The notes beneath the pieces were generated by a model. That model was given only the letters and a program-made list of their open reading frames with translations, was not told the DNA's origin and made no database searches. From Dryococelus australis (Eukaryota > Arthropoda > Insecta > Phasmatodea > Phasmatidae): 64,000 bases of DNA. The translations under genes were made by a program, and so were the position numbers. The stretch lies in NCBI GenBank assembly GCA_029891345.1, contig CM056995.1, positions 211,743,047-211,807,046 of the forward strand, written 5' to 3'. This document shows positions 54,756 to 64,000 of the stretch, one piece after another (positions within the stretch are counted from its first letter, which is position 1; each line of letters starts with the position of its first letter).

Positions 54756-55587
54756 CTTTTCAAAAACCAATGCTGCTTTAGATCCTCAGCTAGGCGTCCA
54801 CGTCGTCTTCAAGTAAGTCGACAGAGGATATCCAACACTGACAGCAAATCTTCACAAAATGTCCTTACGATAATGCTGGCGCTGTTGAGAACGTGGAAAA
54901 CCTACTAGCAGTGATGCATTTGCTGTTATATTTGTATGAGTATCAAAGTAACGGTTACGTCTTCTCAATTCAGGTTTTAAGTCTCTTAAATAGAGCAAAT
55001 GAAGATCATGGTCGTCGGTAGTTGTATAATTTTTTACGGGGAAAGGGAAATGAGGTGCATAAATATGATCTTATCTCCTAAATATATGTTTCATTTCGAA
55101 CTTGGACATACCGGCGTAAGAAACGCCACACACATTATTGTATTGTCATTTATCGACACATTTGATGAATGTAAATGAAAGGTAAATCACTGCAACCTTA
55201 AAAAAAAAAAAAAAAAAAAAAAATTATGATGTTTTTGTAGTTAGAATGAGTCTAATACGGAAGTCCATTGATGTTTTAGGCGATGAGTGAACCATGGTGA
55301 CGGAATATTTCAGGATTTGGTAGGGGGAGGAGGTGAAAAACTTGTAGAGAATATGGCACCCCTGTTTTTTAAAAAAGCACCCCTCCACAAAATTTAGTTC
55401 TGAAATAAACAGCATCAGTATTTACATACAAATGGATCCTAATAATATATTTTAAACAAAATTCTTATCATACCAATATGAACATTACTAATTAACATGA
55501 TCAATTTACATTTTCAGAAAAAATACACAGAATTCAAACTAAATTTACGTTGGTTTATTATAACGTATCGCCGTGAAGTATTTGGAC
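54756..55587. other. no gene seen
   Basis: AT-rich, with a run of about 23 A at 55200-55222. No coding motif. Confidence 0.45.
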
Positions 55588-55846
55588 TGAGTGAAGAGTG
55601 AAGAGATTTTTGCGGCCATTAAAATCGAGGTCTTGAGAACCGATGATGGTGATTCGAGGTATGGAGTAGCACCGGAAAGAAAAAAAGGGGGTGGAGGAAC
55701 GGGATATTCCTGAGAAAACCCGCCGGCCAGCAGCATCATCAGGCACGATTCCCACTTGCGAAAATCCGGGAGTGACTCTGCCGGGAATCGAACCCGGGTC
55801 GCTTAGGTGGAAGTTGAGCAGTCAAACGACTACAGCGCCGCAGCCC
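55588..55846 (-). mobile_element. SINE-1, full length, diverged
   Basis: B box GGTTCGATTCCCGG on the minus strand and GAATCGTGCCTGATGATGCT in the body. The A-box end is GGGGCTGCGGCGCTGTAGTC. An A-rich insertion lies near 55680. Confidence 0.85.
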
Positions 55847-57111
55847 CGTTGCGAAGTATTTGGGGCCCCCCAAATGTTTATTTTGTTGGGGGGGGGGGCG
55901 GCAGAGGAAACTCCCCCTTAACAACCACTTTCTGACGTCCCCGAGTGGCTGCACAAGAATTTCCGTAGTTTTGAAGTTGATTTAATTAGAGGCGAAGAAG
56001 CAGAGTGGGGAGAGGAGACGCTAACGGGCGCGCTAGGAGACACGAACATTTCCTAGAAGTGCTGACGTGGGAGCCCCGAACATCGCAAGGCTCGTCAGGA
56101 CCTCGACTGGCGAATTTCCGAGGGGCGAACAGCGGTGCAACCAACCCCATCCTCACCACCAAACCACAGCTCCTTTCCGAGCCTTCCCCGCCTCAATTAC
56201 GTTCGACGCGAGCGCTACGCCGAGTCGATCTTATCCGCTCCCGCGATTCTCATCACAGATTCATAAGAATTTTTAAATAATTGATCGAGTTTCGGGCGCG
56301 GTGGTCGGAACTCGAATCTCTGGCCTCTCAGCGCCGAGAAGCACTTCCTGCGCACGGGAAATCTCGACTCCTGTGAAACGAAAGAAGATTCCCTTCATCT
56401 GGAGGCAACGTGCGGCTACCGTATCCCGCGAACGCTCATTTGCATCTCTCCCACTGGAATATGACTCACGACGCTGTATCAAATGTTTGGTGGCCATGAA
56501 CGCAACGTAAGAACAACGTCAGTTGTAAGATGTTGCCGTATGTGAACTCATATTCATTCCACGGAACACGTGCATGAAAACCTATTTTGCGCTGTGACAA
56601 CTTTCTATTTATTTATTTATTTTTCGGCAATGTCATGTATCTTCATGTGTGAATTCCACCGAATCTCAAAACGACACCTGACTCCAGATCAAATCATATG
56701 CACGAATATGATAGGGGGAAAAAAACACGATTTAAAATTAATTATCTAAAGTGTACCATCAGAAAAATAATTTGGTTATAATTATTAAATTCAAGACAAA
56801 TTTCTGAAACAAATATAATCTCTTGCATGGAGGTATTGTCCGTTGTGTGAAATAAATAAAGATACTCCTAAGTTACCCTCATTGCTTACAATTTTGAATA
56901 GAGTTTCATAAACCCAAGACCTCAACTTTGGGCTTGATACTGTTTCTTGATAGTATGCCTAGGAATGGAAAGAACTTTCGATGAAATTCATATTGTTTTG
57001 GCTATGCCATGATAAGTTTTTGTGACAGTTAAGATAAACGTATTTCTCAAAAATGGAATCGTAAGTAGAACAGTCACAGGGTAAACGACAGAAGATGTAC
57101 CGATTTTCAGG
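55847..57111. other. GC-richer unique stretch, then AT-rich; no gene supported
   Basis: 55940-56520 is the most GC-rich non-repeat segment of the right half, with open frames in several phases but no known motif. An exon or promoter of an unseen gene is possible. 56530-57111 is AT-rich and empty. Confidence 0.35.
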
Positions 57112-57361
57112 AGGGCCGCGGTGGTGTAGCGGCTAGACCAATCGCCTCCCACTAAGGCGAACCGGGTTCGAATCCCAGAGGGTTTGTTTCTGGGTTTTCG
57201 CACTTGGAATTCACGCCAGACTATGCCGCTGGTTTGCGGGTTTTCTCGCGGATCTCCCGTCTTCTCCACCCTCTCATTCCGGCGCTGCTCCACGGTCACC
57301 TCGCTTCACCCTCATCGGCTCTCAAGACCTTGATTTAAGAGCTGCCTGAATCTCTCCACTT
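57112..57361 (+). mobile_element. SINE-1, full length
   Basis: Head GGGCCGCGGTGGTGTAGCGG, B box GGGTTCGAATCCC, body GCCGCTGGTTTGCGGGTTTT, end GAATCTCTCCACTTTACC. One of the best copies for defining the family. Confidence 0.95.
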
Positions 57362-58334
57362 TACCAATTTTCATAGGTGAAAAGCGTTGTGCTATTTTTT
57401 TTTTCAGTTTGTAGTCATTAATAGTGGAAATACGCTAACCTACGATCTTATTGAAACGATGCAACCACCTACTTTAGTAAATTAAGTATAAAATTAATGT
57501 TAGTTCTGCTATGGAATTATTGTAAATAGATTCCTCTGATCTAAACACACATATTACATCAAGTTGAGCCTACCTAAAATATACAGAAACAAAACGTATT
57601 TGAATATAATGAGTATCCCGTAAATGATGGTCAACCCTGAAACAGTACATATATCTTTACATGATCTATCCCGGTATCAGAATTTGACAGTACTGAATGC
57701 GAGCACAATCAAGCAAATTATTCTACCCAGTGAGTCCATTGTACTGCATATCAGTTAGAGGCGTCTAGGTAGAGTAGCTCTAAAGTTGTCTAGCTATATA
57801 CTTTGTAGAGCAAATTTCGCCTGCAGTGTACACGGTGTTTAGAGAAGCTCTATCGCTAGATCTTACGGTGTCTAGTTAGATTTTAATCTATAGTGTACTC
57901 GTACCTTTATAACTCCGGCACTTCTCGGCCAAAAAAAAAAAAAAAAAAAAATATACAGGCAGGCTGGTCCCTCAAGGGTGTTCAATACCAAAACTCAATT
58001 ATTATATATTTGTACCAAACATACTACAACTTCTACGCATTATATATGATAACATTTTCGTCGAATAACATTTTATGTTACATATTTCTGAATAATTTGC
58101 TATAAAGTCCAGATTTTTTCTTTTTTCACTGCAGGCACAATAACACATACTAAGTAATACGCACTAATAATAAAATATGCAACATAATTAATGCCTTGGG
58201 CTACCGCTTGACATTATGCAATTACTAAATAAAAGTTCAAGAATGGAAATAAGCGGTAATATTTGCAAATAATTGTTAAAATTTGACATTTATTTTATAT
58301 GTATGGTTTATAATTTGCTGATCACATATGAGTA
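57362..58334. other. no gene seen
   Basis: AT-rich, with a run of about 20 A at 57931-57950. Nothing recognised. Confidence 0.45.
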
Positions 58335-58755
58335 TAAGCTTTTTACGGTAAACTGAGCACTTTTGAAAGCACTGCTTAAGACCTACTTGCGTGTACGTTG
58401 TGTATTCTTCCGACTTATGTAAAAATAACATTGCAGTGGGGCTCATCACTTTATTCAAGCGTCGGTCAAGTGAAACTATGTAATTATTAGAAGATTAAAT
58501 ATATTACAAATCTTCTCATGTTTACAATTAGATGTATTAAAAAACAGAAATCGAAAGAAATAATCTATGTTATAACAAATGGTTACATTATCACGTTTTA
58601 CTCAACATTAACGCATGGAAGTACATTCCATCCATCATTGCTAACTTAACTGGGCGCACGTTACTCAGTGCACCTGTTAAAATACATGCAGGTAGGGGCA
58701 GTGGCTTTGTTATAAGAGTGAGTTAAAAGTTGCTCACTTTATCGTGAACAGTTTT
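58335..58755. mobile_element. MITE family 1, type B, copy 4 (core inverted)
   Basis: The left end TAAGCTTTTTACGGTAAACT is followed by the right-hand core of the other copies in reverse complement (GTGTATTCTTCCGACTTATG, GCGTCGGTCAAGTGAAACT). The element is simply inserted in the opposite direction. Confidence 0.85.
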
Positions 58756-59049
58756 GAACGCAGTAACGCACGGCAATAGCTTATGGTGAATTCTTTTTTT
58801 TCATTTGAACATCTTAGTTAGTGTTTTTTATTACGGCTACAAAATAATAGAAAAATTTTCGATTTGACATCAAATTATTCAAAAAAACATAAAGAATTAA
58901 TTTTTTTATTCAAGGAAAATTACATTACATGCAATGCGTACAAGGTGAACATTGTTTGGTACAAACATGAAATGGTTAATTGTTTGGTACCCAACATCGT
59001 TAAACCGTCCAGAGCCAGTGAACACAATTGCGTACATTACCTACGTATA

Positions 59050-59478
59050 TAGGGCGTACACGGTTATTCGAGCACTTTTGTAACCAACCTTTGAAAAATG
59101 TCTCTGCCCCTAACTTCAAGTATTTTAACGGGCAGACTACTTGCCCTGCGCTCAGTCAAGTTGGTACCGACGAAGGAAACGTAGTTTCATGTCTTATCGT
59201 TGAACTAAAGGCGTTACAGGTTATAATTTGTGAATTATTAAATTCTTAATTTCGCTCTTGGTTCTTTTAACGTATATAAGTTTACTAAATAACAAATTCG
59301 AAGAATAGATTTTATTTATTTTTTTATGATTTCTCAGTTTGACTTGACGAAAGTACGAGTAAAGTGATCATGCCTATGGCTATGTTAATTTCACATATGG
59401 TGGAAGATTACACAATGTACATGCAAGTAGATCTTAAAAAGGGTTTCCAGAAGTGCTCAGTTAATCTTGAACAGAGTA
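59050..59478. mobile_element. MITE family 1, type B, copy 5
   Basis: TAGGGCGTACACGGTTATTC at left and GAACAGAGTA at right, TA on both sides. The core has AGTCAAGTTGGTACCGACGA. It is the most diverged full-length type B copy. Confidence 0.8.
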
Positions 59479-59742
59479 TAGTTCATTTTTGGTCTGCACT
59501 GCACACTGCGAAGCTCAATGACCTGTGGGTAAATTAGTCGCAAACCGTTTTACTGGTCTAGGTCATAATTAGTTCCTATTGCTGTATCCTAACACAAAGC
59601 TTACAGTTCATTGGCTGCGAAAACGAAACTAGCGCTGTGTCGACTCAAGTACAGCACGCACCATAAAACTATTTGTTCACAACACCTGAAAATCGTACAA
59701 TTAAGCGAGTCTGATAGGGTTGTGCGACCTGCGACTTGCTCA

Positions 59743-59965
59743 ACGAGTGAGTGAAGAGATTTGGATGGCTCTTAACATCGAGGTCTCGAGAGCCGATGAG
59801 GGTGATTGAGGTGAGTGTGGAGCAGCGCCGGAATGAAAGGGCGTGTGGGAAACGAGAGATCCCGAGAAAACCCGCCGACCAACGGCATCGTCCGGCACGA
59901 TTCCCAACATGCGAAAATCCGGGAGTGACCTGGCCTGGGCATTGAACCCGGATCGCCTTGGTGAA
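59743..59965 (-). mobile_element. SINE-1, head truncated
   Basis: GATTTGGATGGCTCTTAACA through GGCATCGTCCGGCACGATTC to the region of the B box (GGTTCAATGCCC on the minus strand). The first ~40 bp of the head are missing. Confidence 0.9.
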
Positions 59966-60165
59966 CAATTACTGTTGATGCACACCTTACCACCAGTTAT
60001 ACGCAGGCCACTCTTGATGATAGGTTGGATGATGTAGTATAAATAACATGCATAAAAACAGAAACAACACGCAGGAATTTAATTAGTGAGGCCCCTCTCG
60101 TGAACGGAGTATACAGTTATCTTTAGGCCTGGCCAAAATGAATCAAAACTGCAGAGAGCAGTTGT

Positions 60166-60277
60166 AATGGCCACGGTAGCTGAGCGATTAGCCCGCCGAT
60201 TCGGGTTCAATCCCCGGGCCGGGTCGCCCCCTGATTTTCGCATGGTGGGAATTGTGGTGGACGATGCCGTTTCAAGA
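60166..60277 (+). mobile_element. SINE-1-type tRNA head with a different tail
   Basis: TGGCCACGGTAGCTGAGCGA and GGGTTCAATCCCCGGGCCGG, then TTTCGCATGGTGGGAATTGT up to GGACGATGCCGTTTC, after which the family body is replaced by unrelated GC-rich sequence to about 60620. A chimera or an older subfamily. Confidence 0.7.
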
Positions 60278-60685
60278 ACGGTGCGGCAAGACTGAAGCTG
60301 ATCGAGAAAGACGCTTGCCGCCGCCACAACGTAATTTGGTTGGCTGCTCGACGGATGACGTCGCCCCCCACCAACTTGCCCGCCTGCAGATACTATCTCT
60401 CTCGCTCTCTCTTACCTTGTTTTAATACCACTTAGGGCTCGCGAGCGTAGACGCAGCACAACGCAATTAAACCCGCACAGATGCCATTAGCCTCTCCTTC
60501 CACCCCTTTCGACCGCCTACGCCAGCGCAGGGAGTCTCTCTCCCCGGAAGTGACCCAATTTCGCCGCGTGACTTTCTCAGAGTGCTGCCACACTGTGGAG
60601 TGATTCGGCCGGCTTTTAAGGCATGTACTGAAATTATATTTTCTGTGAAATCCTTCTGGAAATACGCCATATTGCCAGAAAAAAG

Positions 60686-60711
60686 ATATAGGCTATATGT
60701 ATAGCCTATAT
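60686..60711. repeat. 26-bp palindrome ATATAGGCTATA-TG-TATAGCCTATAT
   Basis: Perfect 12-bp arms around TG, followed by a short TG/TA repeat. The word ATAGGCT resembles the tip of MITE family 1 but the rest of that terminus is absent. Confidence 0.85.
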
Positions 60712-61590
60712 ATGTGTATATATACACACACACATGGTGGGGCTGAGTTCGATCGACAAACTTCGTGAGGTGATTCCTTATGTATAATCAAGTAGCAAAT
60801 ACACAGGACATTTTGAATCTAAACTAAGTATTAAGGGCGTAATAAGTCCCCGAGAATGGAGATTTTTGAAAGTATATTTTATGCGAAATATCGGAAACCA
60901 GGTGCGATAATAGTAAAACTCGCGGCAAATTGTTTTATGTTATCGGGATTTTCAACCTCAGAGCAAAGTCACAATAATAACACTCCCCGTTACGAAAATA
61001 ACAGGGATGGCCACCCTCTTATTGCCGGCAACTTCGTTACTGTCGGGAATTATGAACGTTTGATACTGGTATATTGAGCAGTATGACCTACGAAACAAAA
61101 ACGGTCCCTTTGGGTCTAGGACATCCCGTTTTCGTTTAAAACGCACACGAAATTTCCGCTAGATTTCCCCTGCCGCGATACAGTGCCTCGTACGTAGGCA
61201 ATACGCCATCCTTGCGTGTATGATACGCATTGTATACAGTAGTTATTTACCTTGTCCGTCACCATCGGCTGTGTTATGGCCATACACGCACGCAGTACTG
61301 CGTCTTTGGCGTATCAACTTGATAAATATGTTTATTGCTGTAGTGCGACCAAATCAACAAACGATCCCGTAAGGTGAAACACTCGCGGAGGGGAAGACAG
61401 GTACACTCTGTAGAAACTACTACGGTAACTAGTGTGGTTTCCTTATCGTTTATCAAATGGTTTAATACTCACCGAGTATACACCACAGTGACACGTTATA
61501 ATGTGCATTTGAAACGACCATGAAATTATGTCAAAAGACCATTTTAAATTTTCACTGAATATATATAGTTTTTTTTTGGAGTGACAGGAA

Positions 61591-61676
61591 AACGTGTAAA
61601 TATGAGATAGAACAAATCTAAAACATCATTAATAACGTGTAAATATGAGATAGAACAAATCTAAAACATCATTAAT
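61591..61676. repeat. exact 43-bp tandem duplication
   Basis: AACGTGTAAATATGAGATAG...ACATCATTAAT occurs twice head to tail without a mismatch. Confidence 0.95.
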
Positions 61677-62170
61677 AAAATGCACCGTAAACATTAATTT
61701 GACGAACCTACAAAAATTATTCGCAATAAAAATTAGCTTGTATTTACAATAAATTGCGTTAAAAGTACACACAACCTCTATTTTATAATTCTTTTTACCA
61801 TGTTTTTTTAATTATGCTGTTTTTAAAGCATAAACGGTCGTGCATAAAAATAATATTTTGAAAATTTGTAGGAAAAAAAAAACCCTTTTAAAAACGCTAA
61901 AATGATCTATAGGAGCAAAATTCGAACCAATGAAACATGGTTGAAATGTTACCACAAAGGAAGATTATATTAATAAATGCAGACATACCTGTTAAGAAAT
62001 GTGTGAAATCTGTCAACGAAAAGAGTGAATATTTTTACATAATAAGACACATCAAAAGACACAACTTGAAAACATGCATATTGTGTTCCACTTTACTCCA
62101 GACACCAGTATAACTTTAAAAGTCAATTGTTAATCAAATCACTGTCATTTTAAACATGCCGTTTTCTATA

Positions 62171-62413
62171 TAGGCTGTTCGCGACGGCAAAGCGAGCACT
62201 CTTGACGCCCTAGTTACTTTTTTTCAAATTAGACCTTTTTTTTTACTTCCGCTACATTTTGAAATTAATATTGCCATGGGAGCAATAAACATAAAGTATA
62301 TATTTCGCCGGACTCGAAATTTAACGTCTAAGGCTACAATAAACTATATTTATTGACTATTATTCCAAATAACAAGACTCTCAAGAAGTGCTCACTTTAC
62401 CGTGTATCGCCTA
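62171..62413. mobile_element. MITE family 1, type A, copy 5
   Basis: TAGGCTGTTCGCGACGGCAAA at left (with a 3-base insertion) and TTTACCGTGTATCGCCTA at right, TA on both sides, 243 bp. The core has GCCATGGGAGCAATAAACAT. Confidence 0.9.
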
Positions 62414-62456
62414 TACAAGTTATTCGACTCCTGAAAGTGTACCACAAGTTAGCGCG

Positions 62457-62606
62457 AGTAAAGACATTTGGGCGATTCTTAACATCGAGGTCTTGAGAGC
62501 CGATAAGGGTAAAGCGAGGTGAGTATGGAGCAGCGCCGGAGTGACGGGTCGGGGGAAACGGAAAATTTACGAGAAAATCCGCCGGCCAGTGACATCGCCC
62601 GGCTGA
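62457..62606 (-). mobile_element. SINE-1 fragment (3' part)
   Basis: ACATTTGGGCGATTCTTAAC to CGCCGGCCAGTGACATCGCC. The head half is missing. Confidence 0.85.
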
Positions 62607-62767
62607 ACCATAAGTTTTACGCTACAATTGCTACCTTTACATGTGTTACCATGGCAACTATCGCTTTCACTGTCACTATTGCTGTCACCAACCACATTTA
62701 TTACTAATTTTCTGTTTCTTCTTCAATACGACGATCGTTTGCCATTTTTCTGCGACATCTCTTTTCC

Positions 62768-63424
62768 CACACTGTAAAAAAAACGAGGTAAAATTCGCTT
62801 ACATGCAAGGGAAGCTAATTATCTCTCCATGTAAGGTAAAATTACATCTTAAATGTGGAGTTAATTTACATAACAAGTAAAGAACTATTCCCGAATCGTG
62901 CGGAAAAAAGTACCTGACAAAAGTGGGAGAAAATCCCATACAAGTGAGGGAAAATTAACTATATTATACAATAAAACTACATAAAAAAATATTCTGTAGT
63001 ATTTGTACTGTTAATTTTCTTATTATTTATATCCTCTGACGAATAGTAACCGAAAATTCAAAATTAAAATCCTTGACATCTGTTGGTAGGTTGGCGAGAA
63101 GACTGTTACACTATCACTGTAGGCCGATGCGCTATCCATTACACCACGACGACAGCGTATCAGCTTAATTGAATATTGGCGTGTTAAATAGTTGTTTATT
63201 TCGCCCCTCATCTCACTTAGCTGTTGAGACGATACTGAAGAGATGCACGTGCCGTAAGATAATTTTCCCATCCATGTATGGGATTTTCCACTACCATGTA
63301 CGTGAATTTTACTCCAGAGTGCGGTAATTTTACCTCACCCGCAAAGAAAACTACGTTTACCTCCCAAGTTTGCGAATATTGCATTACACTTGTCAGGTAA
63401 TTTTCCCATTATTTTTAAAGTGTG
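62768..63424. mobile_element. tRNA-carrying inverted-repeat element, copy 2
   Basis: Termini CACACTGTAAAAAAAACGAGG and, inward from the right, CACACTTTAAAAATAATGGG. Contains on the minus strand GTCGTGGTGTAATGGATAGC and CGCATCGGCCTACAGTGATA, like the first half of an arthropod arginine-type tRNA, and a weak B box. 657 bp, collinear with 10765-11500 but without its internal duplication. Confidence 0.8.
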
Positions 63425-64000
63425 TGACACAGCTATTTTACAGTTTTTTTTTCTGAAATACTGTGACGCCTGGTGGCTGCGTGGTGTTGGGTTAGATGGG
63501 GTTGTGAGAGGCGGTGCAAAGGATACCCGACTAGGCGCCAGACCCCGTCGCATGACGGAGTCGATGGTTGTTGATGATGATGATCTCAAGTTACAGCAGG
63601 CCGTTCGCCCGGACGTACGCAGTCCTTCCGTGAACTGCTGAATATGGATGAGCCCCTCAGGCTATGAGAGTTAGATGTTATTCGTGCCTGATACTTATGT
63701 CTTGTTTAGGGCTATTCAGGCTGACCCACACGCCTTTAACTGAAAATTTCTGAGTGGAGCCTATTGAATTACTGTAATTCGAATTTGGAGAAGGTGGGTT
63801 GTGGGGATCCGTACCCCGAAATACGTACATAAGTACTATGCGAATACCAGTGAAATTATTCTTGCACAAAATTACACCACAATTTGTGAAAGTTTAAACG
63901 GACTCTGGCCTACAAGTTCGCCATAGGTTATGCTGTTGAAAAAGGCGCGAAATGGCCATAGTGAACCTACGGGAAAATTACGCTTCCCCAGGTGATTTAA
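63425..64000. other. no gene supported
   Basis: GC-richer at 63465-63640 with an open plus-strand frame of no recognised family. Nothing else seen up to the window edge. Confidence 0.4.

Larger units (their letters stand above)
60278..62170. other. no gene supported
   Basis: GC-rich to about 60620 with CT-repeats near 60395-60415, then AT-rich. Contains a 26-bp palindrome at 60686-60711 and an exact 43-bp tandem duplication at 61591-61676. Confidence 0.45.

Noticed and set aside
57113-57185. tRNA gene
   Set aside because: It has A and B boxes but no folding acceptor stem of tRNA type, and it is followed by the SINE-1 body; the same holds for other SINE heads.
60686-60711. MITE family 1 tip
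   Set aside because: It shares only ATAGGCT; the GTTCACGGTAAAGTGAG part is absent.
62771-63150. Functional arginine tRNA on the minus strand
   Set aside because: The first half is convincing, but the B box and 3' acceptor half do not fit, and the segment lies inside a repeated element.

Overview
The window looks like 64 kb of an AT-rich, gene-poor animal genome, most likely an insect. The reasons are long AT-rich stretches without open frames, split coding segments with GT/AG junctions, tRNA-derived SINEs with Pol III A and B boxes, and DNA transposon families typical of arthropods (mariner/Tc1, PIF/Harbinger, many MITEs). A polyneopteran host such as a stick insect is only a guess from how familiar the main SINE looks. 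No bacterial or phage-like organisation is present. All calls come from reading the sequence by eye; percent identities are estimates.

Layout. 0-0.4 kb: fossil of a Polinton/Maverick integrase tail with a 48-bp palindrome. 1.8-2.7 kb: two MITEs of one family (types A and B). 3.1-3.5 kb: two SINE pieces in tandem. 3.6-3.85 kb, minus strand: the best host-gene candidate, a GC-rich 38-codon exon like the first transmembrane segment of a G-protein-coupled receptor, with a TATA box upstream. 4.05-6.17 kb: a decayed mariner element with long terminal inverted repeats. 6.7-7.0 kb: a TA-flanked MITE packed with GACGTC words. 7-20 kb: mostly featureless AT-rich DNA with one tRNA-carrying inverted-repeat element and a few MITE and SINE copies. 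20.7-26.5 kb: a 10-bp minisatellite, then a 5.1-kb structure bounded by long inverted repeats. 26.7-37.2 kb: SINEs, MITEs, a decayed 300-bp tandem array and a 77-bp minisatellite. 37.8-42.2 kb: a stack of nested insertions including a 3.4-kb foldback element with TTAA target duplications. 43.0-47.3 kb: a nearly complete PIF/Harbinger element carrying a MADF gene (plus strand, three exons) and a DDE transposase (minus strand, two exons) whose exons interleave. 47.5-64 kb: SINEs, MITEs, a Tc1 relic and a second tRNA-carrying element.

Mobile-element history dominates. At least fifteen copies of one tRNA-derived SINE and eleven copies of one MITE family are present. The Harbinger transposase catalytic exon is still open with its D, D and E motifs. 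The MADF partner is broken in its first exon and transposase exon 1 carries a stop, so this copy is unlikely to act alone. The most notable unexplained structures are the interleaved Harbinger genes, the TTAA foldback element with a natural empty site for a nested MITE, and the 5.1-kb inverted-repeat structure whose arms carry perfect DR1-type nuclear-receptor motifs.
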